A DNA stretch of 58,310 bases from the NCBI GenBank assembly GCA_018398765.1, contig JAHBMJ010000062.1:1-58310 (forward strand), in the 5' to 3' direction. The stretch comes from Chromera velia. Its lineage: Eukaryota; Sar; Chromeraceae. Under the pieces are notes generated by a model, which was not told the origin of the DNA, searched no databases, and saw only the letters and a program-made list of their open reading frames with translations. Position numbers and translations under genes: made by a program. This document shows positions 48,193 to 58,310 of this stretch, piece by piece (position 1 is the stretch's first letter; every line of letters starts with the position of its first letter).

Positions 48193-49341
48193 CTACAGAT
48201 AACGAGGAAAAAAAAAAGCACCAGAAAGGGCATGCGCAGAAAATGGATTTTCATTGCCATTATAGAGCGGAAGATGGAACTCAAAGCCGACAGCCGACGA
48301 CCATTTATCAGCATGCTGACTGACCGTGCCGAAGGGACACTCTTCCTTGGGGCGGATCCTGCAAACAAACAAACAAAGAAAGAAAGAAAGAAAGAAAGGG
48401 AAGAGAAACACCGTCAGACAGACCCCCTCTATGCAGATCCACTCGCACATTCAAAAATTCCACACCCACAGAGGGAACGAATGCCCACCGTCCGAGGCAC
48501 CCATCCGATCAGGCAGGCACCCTCAAAGAAAGAACGAAAAAAGAGAAAGAGGCCAAAGCAATCGAGTCAACAGGGATTCCTTGTTTTCGTCAAATGTTGC
48601 ATTCACGGCAGAAGAAGCCCACCTCCTCGGCGGCTCCGCAGGCGCATCAGTCCAGTTGATGATGTTCCCACTGCACCTGCACACACGAACAGACAGACAC
48701 AACAAACATTTAGGGTACTCACACCATGCAGTCACACAGGAGAGGTACTGAGGGAAGAGAAGAACGCCGCATTGAAGAAAGGACAAAAAAAAAAATCCTT
48801 GCCTAGGAAGATAGGCCGACAGAGAAAAAAATTAGACGTGCGATTAAGATTCCCCCTGTTTTTCAGCATCGCTTGTGTGGCTTTTCTTTCCCCCTTCTGT
48901 CCCGGGATTTGATCTGGTAGTGTCCATATGAAATTAAGGGGAGACATTTTGAAACTGAAAAGGGGTACATCCAACTGAATGTGACTGTCGAGGGAAAAGG
49001 AAGGCGATATGAACGCCGTCTTTCTTGCTCTCTCTCCCTCTCCCCCTGCCGACGCTTTGACAGACGAATGTTTCCCGGTGTCCACCTGACTGACTGACTG
49101 ACTTCTTGGCGGCAGCCTCCGAGACCCGGTGTCGAGCATGCCCCCCTGTCTCATTCTGAAAAGATAGATAGATGTCAGGAAGAAAAGAAGAAAGACAGAA
49201 AGAAAGAAAGAAAGAAAGACAGGCTGCGTGGGAGAGGGGAAAAACGAAAGAAGCCAAAAGAGAAAACACAAAGTCGCGATCGAGGCAAACGGGAGGGGGG
49301 GGAGGGGAAGGAGGAGGAAAAAAGGATGCCGACAGAAAAGA

Positions 49342-49374
<33 letters not shown>

Positions 49375-51523
49375 AAAAAAGAAAGAAAGAAAAAAGAACG
49401 AGACGCGCAAGGTTTCAACCATCTCTCTGTCGCCCTTTCTCTTTCATTAGCTTTCAGTCACGTGCCAATCCTCGCTCCAGACAGACACATGCCCATCAGA
49501 TATTTGGCTCCCCCCAGCTTCCTGTGTGCCACACTTCCTCACTGACTGACTGACTGACGGCTTCTGTACGGGTCCACCCGATAATGTCGCCATAGTTTCT
49601 GCAAGGGGGGCCGAACAAGAGAAAAGGAAAACGGTAAGTGTGACGTCAATTTGTGTGCACAAGACGAGTGGAGAATCGCTCAAAAAAGGATGGAGAACAC
49701 AATTGGTAAGGCGGCCGCAATCAGGCAGAAAAACAGCGAGCTGGTGCTTACGGAATCTCCCCATGTAAACCAACTCTATAAAAAAGAAGGGAAAAAAACG
49801 AAGAAAGCAGACAGACAAACGAACAATCAGACAAACGGACTTCGTACAGCGGGAGTCCACTCCATACTTAGCGTGGCCCTGCAAGCAGCCAGACAGACAG
49901 ACAGAAAGAGGGACACAAGGGGAAAAACCCGGTGGCCGGTCTTCATGTGGTTTGCTTCTTCTAACGTGGCACGCCTGCAAAAACCTGTCAGAAAAGGTCC
50001 AAAGTCCCGTCCCCCAATTCCTTACTCTCAGCAGGACAAACGACACCGGCAGTCACGCAGAGAAATCATGCCATGCAGCACAGGCAGGAAGGAAGGAAGG
50101 AAGGAAGGAAGGAAGACCCGCATGCCGACGTGGCTGCCTTCAGCTCTGTCTGTCCACGTCCCCCCTTGAAAGAGAAACTCATTGCACTCTTCCCTTCCTG
50201 GAAGCTGCGTGTGTGCCTTACTGACAAATGGGTTGGCCTCCTTGGAGTTCCCTTTGTTCTGCCAGGTCAAGATGTCCCCGTTGTCTCTGCAAGAGGGAGG
50301 GACAGAAAGTCCGTAGGGAAGCAAAGAGAGAAAACAAAAGTGAGTGAGTGAAGGTGAGGTCTCGAAAAAAACGCGTGAAGGAGAGGGTGAAGTGGAAACC
50401 GTCTCGCGAGAAAAAGGAAAGGGCAGCAGAGGCCAACTTGACGTGATGCGACGACTGCCAGGACGACTGTACGTTTGCCCGTCCGTCTCTTCTCCTTTTT
50501 TTCTGACTCTTTCAAATTTTTGTTTTCGAGACGGACAGACATATCTACTGACGGTCTCATTTGGTAGAAACGCCCCTTGCCCGAATGAGCCTTCAGCTCT
50601 GCCTCCAGAGTGCTGATGTCCGCCTCCGTGCAAAAGGGGGGCTTCACGTAGTACCTGCACATGTGGATTCATTATACGTGCAGAATATCAGTATGCGTGC
50701 AGAATAAATCCATATGCGCAAAAGGGGGGCTGAAGTCATGCACATCCTTCTGAGAGAATAGATGGATGAGTTGACCCACACGTCGCATCATTGCTGAAAC
50801 GACTGAAACGAATACGACATTCCAGGAAGTGTGCGCAACAAAAGAGTTTGAACTCTCTGAAGCATGCACTCTCCATACTCAACAGATAATTTTTGCAAAA
50901 AACCATTAAAGCAATTACAGGGACGCGCACAATCAGTCATTTCCGCAGATTTGGAGGAAAGTGCAGTCTCGATGGCGTGCGCTCTCTTCCCCGAACTGAA
51001 AAAAGGAGAGGAGAATCATTGCATCTCTCGTTCTGACTGTGAGAAATAACGATTTACTTCCTGAACAAAAAATTGAAACAGAGATTCTCTCCCCTCTCCT
51101 CCCCTTTGTCCCCTGACTGACGCTTCCGTCATGCCGTCTCCCTCGCACTTCTCTGCAGTGCCTCCCCCTTCACCCCCAGCGCCCTCACCGTCGACCATCA
51201 GCCCGTGAACGGTATCGGGTACCTGCAGGCATCGCGCATCACCATTTGTACATGTTTACCAACACACATCCACGCGAGCCAAGTTCTTCTGTAGAAATCC
51301 ACACGTTGCTGCAAATGAAGCCGCACAGGACCAATTCTCACAGAAAAAAAAGAGAGAGAGCTGATCCCGCGAACAGAAGGCCAGCACAAAGAGGAAGCAT
51401 GAACGTCACGAACGAGCAACGAGGAGCAGGAAGAGAGAAGCTTTTTTTTTTCGTCCTTTCCCCCCAGGCTCACCGCAACATAATGGCACTTTGCCGAGTT
51501 CTCCTTCACTCCAGCGCTCCCGC
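48193..51523 (-). other. Second gene, exons 12-20: short repeat exons
   Basis: Exons: 51523-51474, 51222-51122, 50654-50553, 50286-50226, 49878-49841, 49598-49559, 49155-49103, 48670-48623, 48358-48193. Most are 34-102 bp. Three of them encode the same motif at the start of the exon (NGDILTW, NYGDIIGW, NGNIINW), each completed by a phase-2 junction, so the repeat is exon-coupled. The preceding exons supply a Cys (for example SRCTK). Confidence 0.7.
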
Positions 51524-52654
51524 CTGCACAACCATCAGACACCAACAACAAGAAAATAGAAAAAACATCGTTTCTGTAGGGTGATAGCAGCGCTGCCTAA
51601 TCAGCCGTCTGTTGTATTTCACACTACGCGGAAAGACGATTTCAAACTTCAGAAAAATCTCACTTCAAACGCGCTTTCTCTCTTCAACTCGTCTTAGCTG
51701 TCCGTCGTCTCCTTCCATTTGAGTTCTTGAAACGCTTTCATTGCATGCCCCCCTGCTTTTAGTCACGACTTCAGAGCGGCATGCCGTAGGTTGGAGGGCA
51801 GAAGGAACCTGGCAGTCAAACAATCAAGGCGCGACACTGATACGATACAAATGCACGGAAGGAAGACCCATGCAGCAGGAGAAGGGAGGGAGGGAGGGAG
51901 GGAGGGGACCAGACGGACAGACAGACCTGCAGGCTTGACACCGTCTGCGCCTTCTTGGGGCTCCGGCCTCTCTCTTTCTGCCATCGGGAGCGACGCCGCC
52001 TTCACGGCCATCTCGTACTGAGCGGATTCCGGAGGCGCCCCGTTGCCCTTCGTGAGGGATTTGGGGGACTCCGAAGGGGGGAGGGGGGGATCCTTGCAGT
52101 AGAGAACGGTGCCAGGCAGAGGGGAGGGGGGGGCGAGGATGAAATCGTAGGGCTTCCGGTGGAAGGCCTCGAGGGGAGGCTGCGGGGACAGAAGAAAAAA
52201 AAAGTGGATTCACCAATGAAATAAATGAGGGTGGGTGGGTAGAGACAAGCGAGAGAGAACAGGGAGGCCGGACGTTAACCTGACTTGTTGTTTGGCTCTA
52301 TGATTCTCTGTCTCCTTAGATTGATGTCCAAATTGGTTTCTTTCTCTGCCTCCTTTTCCTGGACCGCTGCAGCCTGTCTGTTGCCGAACTTCCTTTGCGC
52401 GGCATCGTTTCCTTCCCTGTCCGGTGTCTCTAGAGACAGAACCCCCTCTGCTTTTCCTCTCCAGTCGCTGCATGCATGTATGAGAGCTGAAGTCAAGGTA
52501 CCTACCTGTTGTCTGTAGATGGCGCACATGAAATCCCGAAATCTTCCTCCGTGATGACTCTCATGGTCTTTAATCAGGGTGTCCAGCTGCACACACACGC
52601 ACACACATACATACCCATACACACTCACACACGTACACACACACACACACACAT

Positions 52655-52703
<49 letters not shown>

Positions 52704-53033
52704 CAGAGAGAGAGAGACGGCGGTGGCGCTTTCAGATGAGCTGCTTTGATTTTTTGCACTCGGTGTCCTAGTGAGACGTTGTGCATTCCCATCTGCTGAA
52801 AATGGTACATGAAACCACCGCACTGCTCATAGAGAGAGAGGGAGGCCCCTTACGATCCCCCTCACCCACGCACCTGTGTCGAAGCGAGGACTCCAAACTT
52901 CGAGAGCTCTCTACGGAAGACGTTAGCAGGAATCACCCCTGCACATACAGGCAGGCACATGAATATTCATACACACATATACACACTCATTCGCCCATGC
53001 GGAGAAAAGGAGGGAGGGAGAGAGAGAGAGAGA

Positions 53034-53067
<34 letters not shown>

Positions 53068-54226
53068 GGGAGAGAGAGAGAGAGAGAGATGTGAACCAGA
53101 ATGGGGGACAAGCTGACGGACCGTCGACGTAGTCCGAGACAGCCCGTTTGATCAGGCTCACTGTCTCCTCGTCGCTGTCCGTCCCCTCTTTCGGGGGGCG
53201 AGGAGGTGACCCTTTGCGCTGAGCTGCAAATGAAGAAAAGGAAAGGAAAGTGGGAAACAAAGGAGAAAAGAAGAAAGATGCAAGAGGAAAGGACCATGAC
53301 ATGACACACAGCCTGCCCGCTTCCTTCCAACCACTTTCACATCTACTCACTTTCTCCTTTATCCCTTTGATCTCAGATACTCACTCTGCACGCGCCCTCC
53401 GTTCTTTCAATGCACAGACAGCACTCACATACAAGTCTACCCAATGCCGAACCCATTTATGCAGTCCCTCCAATGCATCCGCACTCCCTCCCTCACTCAC
53501 TTTGCACAGAGTCGAGGAGGGTGTTGATCTTCACCTGCAGAAACGAAGGGGAAAAGCCAAACAGGGGACCCAGCTGAATGCAAAGAAGAAGAAAAAGCAA
53601 AGCGTCCCTTTGCAACGCCGAGTCCCGCTCTACTTCTTTCTCCCCCGAGGCTCTCTCTCCATGCCGAACATTCGGAGGAAAGGCAGGCCCAAACGGACTC
53701 CACTGCCAACCCAGTTGATTCATTCCTCCCTGCTCCGTCCTCTCGAATTTCCGTCCGAATTCATTCGAATTTCCCTACAAATACAATACAGGCCGAGAAA
53801 GAAAGAAAAGAAAGAAAGAAAACAAAGAAAGCAAGAAGGACCTCATCTCTCCAGGCAATCGGGTCAGGGCAGCACTTTCCCTTCTGGATCTCTCTGCGGG
53901 CCTTCGCGGCGCTATACGGAGGGACCCCGCCTTGAAGCTCCAGTCTTCCCTTCCTGTCGGTCGTGTCTGTGGCTTGAAGGGCCTGCATGTGCATGTGCAG
54001 GTGCATCAATCGACAGAGAGAAGGGGGGTAGGGGGATTTGTGATCATGCTGCGGCATGTTTTCCGGAGCTTTGTGGAAATCGGCGTCTCATGCTCGGTTG
54101 TGTCGGGAACTTGGAGTTTCCATGGGAAATGTCCAATCACGCACGCACATACACACACACACACACATACACACACACACACACACACACATACACACAT
54201 ATACACACATACAAACATGCACACAG

Positions 54227-54260
<34 letters not shown>

Positions 54261-55998
54261 ACACACAGAGAGAGAGAGAGAGAGAAAGCAACCATTTTAC
54301 AAAGCAGGAAAGACCGAAATGGGAGCAAGCAGAAGTCAGCTTCAGATTTTCCCCCTCCCTCCCTTTTGAGTGCCCCTTTACAGCTCCTCCACCCACCTGT
54401 ATAAAAACGGAGAATTTGAGAGATCTGGAGGGGCCGAACTGCGACAGAACCTTCCGAAGTTCTGGCGTCTCTGGAATCCCCAATTGCTGCAAAGAAGGAA
54501 ACAAGCGTTATGTGCGGAGACAGACACAGGTTTTCTTTTCTTCGTTCCTCCTGGTGTCCCTCGTTCCCCCCTTGAAACAGATGAAAGCGCAGAAGGACGC
54601 ACAAAGAGGAAATGCATATATGAGAGAGGCATACGTCCGTCCATGCATGGAGGATTCTGACTGCGTGTCCAGATTGGCGAAATGAGGGAACGAATCAAAA
54701 AGATGCAGCACACGGAGGAAGGAAAGGGTTATCAATCCTTCGTGACCGCGCGTCACACCCTTAACTGCACATGCAGACCCGACTCCTCCCCCCTACCCGG
54801 ACGTGCGCCTTCAGGTCCTCATGATCCAGGTGGCCTCTGTCGTACTGTGCGAAAAGTCGTCTCAGGTTGTCCGTGTTGGCAGCGATCAGCTCCCGAATCT
54901 GCAGAAATTCCAGAGGGAAGAGAATGAGTTCATCTAAATCGCAGCCTATTCCCGCTTTGTCGGGGGCTGAAGTCGGAAGAAAGTGGGCCGAAGCAAAAGA
55001 AAGGAGGCACGCACATTTCAAGGGAATCGATCTGAGTTGTACTCACTGTATGCATGGAAGTCCGCCTGACTGACTGACTGACCGCTGCCGGGTGGCTCAT
55101 GTCAATGGGCCCTCCGTCGAGTTCGGGGGGGTTGTACTTGTCGGACTCGGGTTCGGGGGGAACGATGATGGGCCCTGCCGAGGACTGGGCGGCCTTGTAC
55201 CTGCATCCAGCATCCAGGAGGGGGGTGGGTGGTTGCATGGGCCTCCTGCAATCCTCTGAAAAGGAGGATTTGTCAGAGAAAACACTCAAGGCGGGGGTAT
55301 CTTTGCTCACGACGCTTCCTCAGTCGTGTGGGTGACTTGCGTCACGTGTTAGCAGATTCTCTACTGTCTCTCTCTTGCCTCTTTTCGTCTGTTACGCGCT
55401 CTTCTTGCATTTCTCTCGTGTATGTTCTCGGCCCTGAAACTGTCGCCTCCGCTCATTGATCTTTCTTTGTGCGTAGAGCAACGAAAGACTCGGGAGGAAC
55501 CAGGAGACGGATCTTCTGTGCGACCAGAAAGGGATTAATGACCCCGAAAAGGAATGGCACAAACGTGGCGTGACCGAAGAAGAATAAGCCTACTGTCTCT
55601 TCTACTGACTGGGGAGTCAGGTTCTTGATCAGATCCTTGTAGTACACATAGCCGTCATCCATGACCTTGCAGTCCTCCATCACGGTGTCTGCCTCCTTGC
55701 TTCCGAGTTTGATCCCAAGATCCTCCAAGACTCTGTAGAAGGACCCAGCAGAGATCAGGCCCCTGAACCACTTGTCGTAACTTCTCAGAGCTGCACTCCA
55801 GGAAGAGCGGAACGGGGAAAGAGGGGGGTGGAGCAATGAGTGAATCGGAAAAAAAGAGGCGTTTGCGCGATGTTGCTCAGTCTGCTCACCGTCGCATACG
55901 ATTGGTTTCAGCAGGTGCGGGTGCACCTTGATGGCATGTGCTTTCTGGGTGAAGTTCATGTCTTCAACCGCTTTGGTGGGAAGTGTATACTTAGACAT
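48193..55998 (-). CDS. EF-hand-like protein with G-[DN]-I-x-x-W repeats, 20 exons
   Basis: The start is an ATG at 55998 (MSKYTLPTKAVEDM) with no signal peptide. I chained 20 exons with matching phases to a TAG at 48193, about 659 residues. The last exon's end is uncertain, because a GTCAGTCAG donor at 48324 could lead to a further exon (for example one stopping near 48049). N-terminal exons resemble EF-hand pairs with degenerate loops (LFAQYDRGHLDHEDL, SAGSFYRVLEDLGI), as in flagellar EF-hand proteins. C-terminal exons carry repeats centred on GDILTW, GDIIGW and GNIINW. It is probably a cytoplasmic or cytoskeletal calcium-responsive or structural protein. I do not recognise the gene itself. 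Confidence 0.78.
49185..49396. repeat. (GAAA)n arrays
   Basis: Two GAAA-rich blocks (49185-49221 and 49343-49396) separated by purine-rich DNA, in an intron of the second gene. Confidence 0.9.
52592..52720. repeat. (CA)n(GA)n microsatellite
   Basis: CA-rich run with TACA variants followed by GA, directly 5' (on the minus strand) of the exon at 52586-52506. Confidence 0.95.
53003..53090. repeat. (GA)n interrupted by a 31-nt G run
   Basis: GA repeats on either side of 31 consecutive G (53036-53066), in the intron between exons 8 and 9 of the second gene. On the transcript it is a C run. Confidence 0.95.
54143..54284. repeat. (CA)n with TACA variants, then (GA)n
   Basis: About 140 bp in the intron between exons 5 and 6 of the second gene. 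Reading frames through it give His/Thr or Val/Cys repeats only. Confidence 0.95.
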
Positions 55999-55999
55999 G

Positions 56000-57537
56000 G
56001 TGACTCTGCAGAATTGGGTTCCCGGCGTTTTCCTCTAAGCCTCCTAGAAGGAGCAAGACAGTTCAACCGTTGCACAACAAAAATTCTCTGGCTGTGTTAT
56101 CGAAGCAAGTGACTGAACAAAAGAGGGTGAAATCAAAACTTCCTCATCTAAACCCGAGAGATCACGTGTGAGAAGGAAGGGATGTATACACAGCAAAGTG
56201 CGTGAGTGAATTAATCGCCTAAGGAGCTGCATATGAGGAATTATGAGGATGACTGAGTTTGATATCCCGCGTTTGAAGGAAATTGAAGGAATGACTCCGA
56301 TCGAATCATTCGAATGAGAGGGAATGGTGGCGCAATGGGGCAGGTGGCGCCGGCGTCGCGGCGCCGCGGACGCGCGCGAATTAAATCCGGGGCGCCGCCG
56401 CGCACGCCGGGTCCGGCCCGTCCAATGCATGCCGGGGCCCGGCCTGCGTGGGCCTCTCAATGCGCGAGCGCACGCGCGCGTGCCCCCGCGCACATCATGC
56501 CCCGGCATGCATGCCCCGCAACGGTTTTTTTGAGCTGCATATTCTTCTTGCATGCTTCTCCATGCTTCTCCCAGTTGCTCTGTCTGACAGACAATTAAGT
56601 TGTATGTAGTTGTATAGTTCAGATTCCACAGCCTACGGCCTACTGCCCTGCTCGCCACACCAATATGCGGACTCCACGTTAGATTTTATCTAGACGTTTT
56701 TAATATTATCTCGTGATCTGAACATTAACCTTATACACACAATGACTATACTTCTCACACATGCTCCAGTGTTTTAAGGGTTTATATTCATGATTACGGT
56801 TTAAGCCGCATCATGATCATAGAGGCACTACCAGTCACGTCGGCCCCTAATTGAATACTACTCGTACGAGGACCTATGCTCCTGGCGGCATCACCTCCTG
56901 CCCCGAAATCCCAAATATAGGCCTAAAAGGGCTACGCCCCACCAACTAGCTAGACCGTATTCAAAGGATGGGCTGCCCAAAGGAAGGCCACCATGGTGCA
57001 ACGCCAGCGGGAGGGTGAGCGGGGAAAACTCAATTACTCGACATAAACTCTCGTCCGGCAACCAGAAGGCAAACGAACCCACGTCACTTCGCGGCCCATC
57101 CACTCGGGAATTTTTGGTACCAGAACTTTAAGACCCCTGCCAAATTTTCGCTTTTTTGCCCCCCCTTACCAAACTTTCCCACAAAGGCTTAAATAAGGCA
57201 AAAAACACTGCTGAAATCAAAACATCTGACCTATTGAAGGCTGATTTTCTCTAGTCTTCAATACCAAATATTCCCGAGCTGAAGACCCCTTACCAATTTT
57301 TTCAGAGTGGATGGGCCACGCTTCTGTGAAAGAATCGAAACAGAAGAGAACGGAAGCGCTGCAAAGCCATTGCGTGTTCTTAAATATTTTTGGGCAGCTG
57401 CATGTTCTTTTAAAAGCCATCGCCTTCCGTGACCTTGGTCACGTTGAGTGCTGCAACTCTGTCTCCGTGACCATCACCTCACAGTCTCTACCATAGGAGT
57501 CGAAGGGATCCCTTGAGTGAGTGCAAATTAAGAGGTA
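56000..57537. other. Upstream/intergenic region with a GC-extreme block
   Basis: It holds the probable promoter of the second gene (56000-56300, no motif I would defend). A block at 56330-56525 is very GC-rich with GGCGCC, CGCGCG, CCGGGGCCC and GCATGC palindromes. About 1 kb of mixed sequence follows without a supported gene. A short palindromic CCTTCCGTGACCTTGGTCACG occurs near 57423. Confidence 0.45.
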
Positions 57538-57873
57538 ATGCTTACTCTTCCTCCCACCGCGGCCTCGCCTCCACCGAACAAGTCTCCGCCGGAGGAGGGT
57601 CCGCATTCTCCTCCACGGCTTCACGCAGGACGGACAGAGGTACAAGAGCAAGGGCAGATAGACGCGTTCGACCAAACCGACATTCCTTTTGTGCTCGTTC
57701 TCAACAGTCAGTACATCAACTCGATCGAATTTGTCTATGAGTCCTTGAAGGAGGTCTATGGGTTGCCATGCGAGGCTACAGGGGGTGAATGGGGCTCCTT
57801 GACATGTGCTGAGAAGTGTCTTTTGAAGCTTCTTGTGCTCTCTTTTAAAGAGCTCTGTTCAAACTCCATCTAG
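57538..57873 (+). CDS. Hypothetical ORF
   Basis: ATG start, 111 codons and a TAG. The N-terminus is Pro/Ser-rich; the second half is more protein-like (DAFDQTDIPFVLVLNSQYIN, then Leu/Lys-rich). I recognise no family. It may be the first exon of a gene that continues to the right, or a retroelement remnant. A donor-like GGTAGC lies just after the stop. Confidence 0.3.
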   Translation: MLTLPPTAASPPPNKSPPEEGPHSPPRLHAGRTEVQEQGQIDAFDQTDIPFVLVLNSQYINSIEFVYESLKEVYGLPCEATGGEWGSLTCAEKCLLKLLVLSFKELCSNSI

Positions 57874-57945
57874 ATTCCCCGGTAGCTGGCGAGGGCGATA
57901 TGTTAGATATTTTCTGCTCGAACAGTTGTCCACCTTCCCTCCGAA

Positions 57946-58287
57946 ATGCTAAGGGATCCGGGAGGGTCATCGTTTGGAGAGTCCCCAAGTCCGAGAAGGC
58001 CATGGAAAAGCTCTGCTACATCTCTACCCCTTCTCAGAGATCTCATAACAGAGATCCAGCGTACTGCTCTTCCCCGATTTGCTGAGTCAGAGTTTGTCTT
58101 CAGTGCTCCAAACGAGGCAGCAGATCTTGCTCGTGATCTTGCATCTGTGCATACGTGCACTCCGCCTTCCATTCCTCTCATATGTGTACACTCTCTGGGC
58201 AACACTGCACTTTATGTGGGGGGGGTAGTGGTTCTGCGGGAGGGGGAGCTTCAAGAGGTAACAGAGTTCTTCTGCTTCATTGAGTAA
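57946..58287 (+). CDS. Hypothetical ORF
   Basis: ATG start, 113 codons, ending in TAA. The second half reads like real protein (FAESEFVFSAPNEAADLARD and LREGELQEVTEFF). It lies 70 bp after the previous ORF and could be a continuation of it through an intron or frameshift. No family is recognised, and the window ends just beyond. Confidence 0.3.
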   Translation: MLRDPGGSSFGESPSPRRPWKSSATSLPLLRDLITEIQRTALPRFAESEFVFSAPNEAADLARDLASVHTCTPPSIPLICVHSLGNTALYVGGVVVLREGELQEVTEFFCFIE

Positions 58288-58310
58288 CTGAGGGAACTTC
58301 TGGGACTGAA

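Larger units (their letters stand above)
51927..55998 (-). other. Second gene, exons 1-11: EF-hand-like part
   Basis: Exons: 55998-55890, 55790-55610, 55245-55083, 54898-54797, 54486-54397, 53982-53842, 53534-53501, 53223-53122, 52938-52874, 52586-52506, 52179-51927. Exon 2 holds DTVMEDCKVMDDGYVYYKDL, exon 4 NLRRLFAQYDRGHLDHEDL, exon 5 LGIPETPELRKVLSQFG and exon 9 VFRRELSKFGVLAS. These helix-loop-helix-like units have loops that lack several canonical calcium ligands. Exon 3 and exon 11 are Pro-rich linkers. Exon 6 contains CCPDPIAWRDE, a divergent form of the C-terminal repeat. Confidence 0.72.

Noticed and set aside
51153-51188. Possible 36 bp intron in the second gene (GTGAGG...CTGCAG)
   Set aside because: Its length is a multiple of three and the frame is open through it; reading it as exon gives the correct phase to the next exon.

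Overview
This window is nuclear DNA from a eukaryote, most likely a chromerid-like alveolate such as Chromera velia. That placement is an inference from gene style and was not tested by any search. The evidence is GT-AG introns in almost every coding segment, dense microsatellites, a very large secreted protein with PAN/Apple-like and thrombospondin type 1 (TSP1) modules, an EF-hand-like multi-exon gene, and decayed Copia and DIRS-order retrotransposons. There are no bacterial operons, ribosome binding sites or CRISPR arrays.

Layout. 1-5505: no resolved gene; a 390 bp GA/GACA/GATA compound microsatellite and an AT-rich tract. 5506-12891: a complete but degenerate Copia-type LTR retrotransposon on the minus strand, with 5 bp target duplications. 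12892-15746: intergenic and simple repeats. 15747-36434: one giant minus-strand gene. I could chain 32 exons with matching phases into a 3,461-residue secreted protein: signal peptide, Cys-rich region, Ig-like segments, two PAN-like regions, two copies of [three Cys-rich beta modules + TSP1], a Cys-rich middle and a long helical C-terminus. 36860-44432: a DIRS-order (tyrosine-recombinase) retrotransposon on the plus strand with split direct repeats A1-ORFs-B1-A2-B2. It lies about 425 bp upstream of the giant gene's ATG and is broken by stops and frameshifts. 44500-44972 and 45548-46937: two terminal-inverted-repeat elements. 46944-48192: nothing firm. 48193-55998: a second minus-strand gene of 20 phase-matched exons (about 659 residues), EF-hand-like at the N-terminus and with G-[DN]-I-x-x-W repeats at the C-terminus. 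56000-58310: intergenic, with a GC-extreme block and two short unidentified plus-strand ORFs.

The two genes share a splicing style. Most acceptors end in TGCAG. Many introns begin with a tetranucleotide tandem repeat in register with the 5' splice site (GTCAGTCAGTCAG, GTGGGTGGGTGG, GTCTGTCTG, GTGAGTGAG). Neither gene has in-frame stops over more than 4,000 codons, so the standard code applies to the host and the stops in the retroelements reflect decay. The most unusual items are the giant secreted protein with its duplicated three-module+TSP1 block, the splice-site-anchored microsatellites, and the split-direct-repeat DIRS element with an apparent intron in ORF1.
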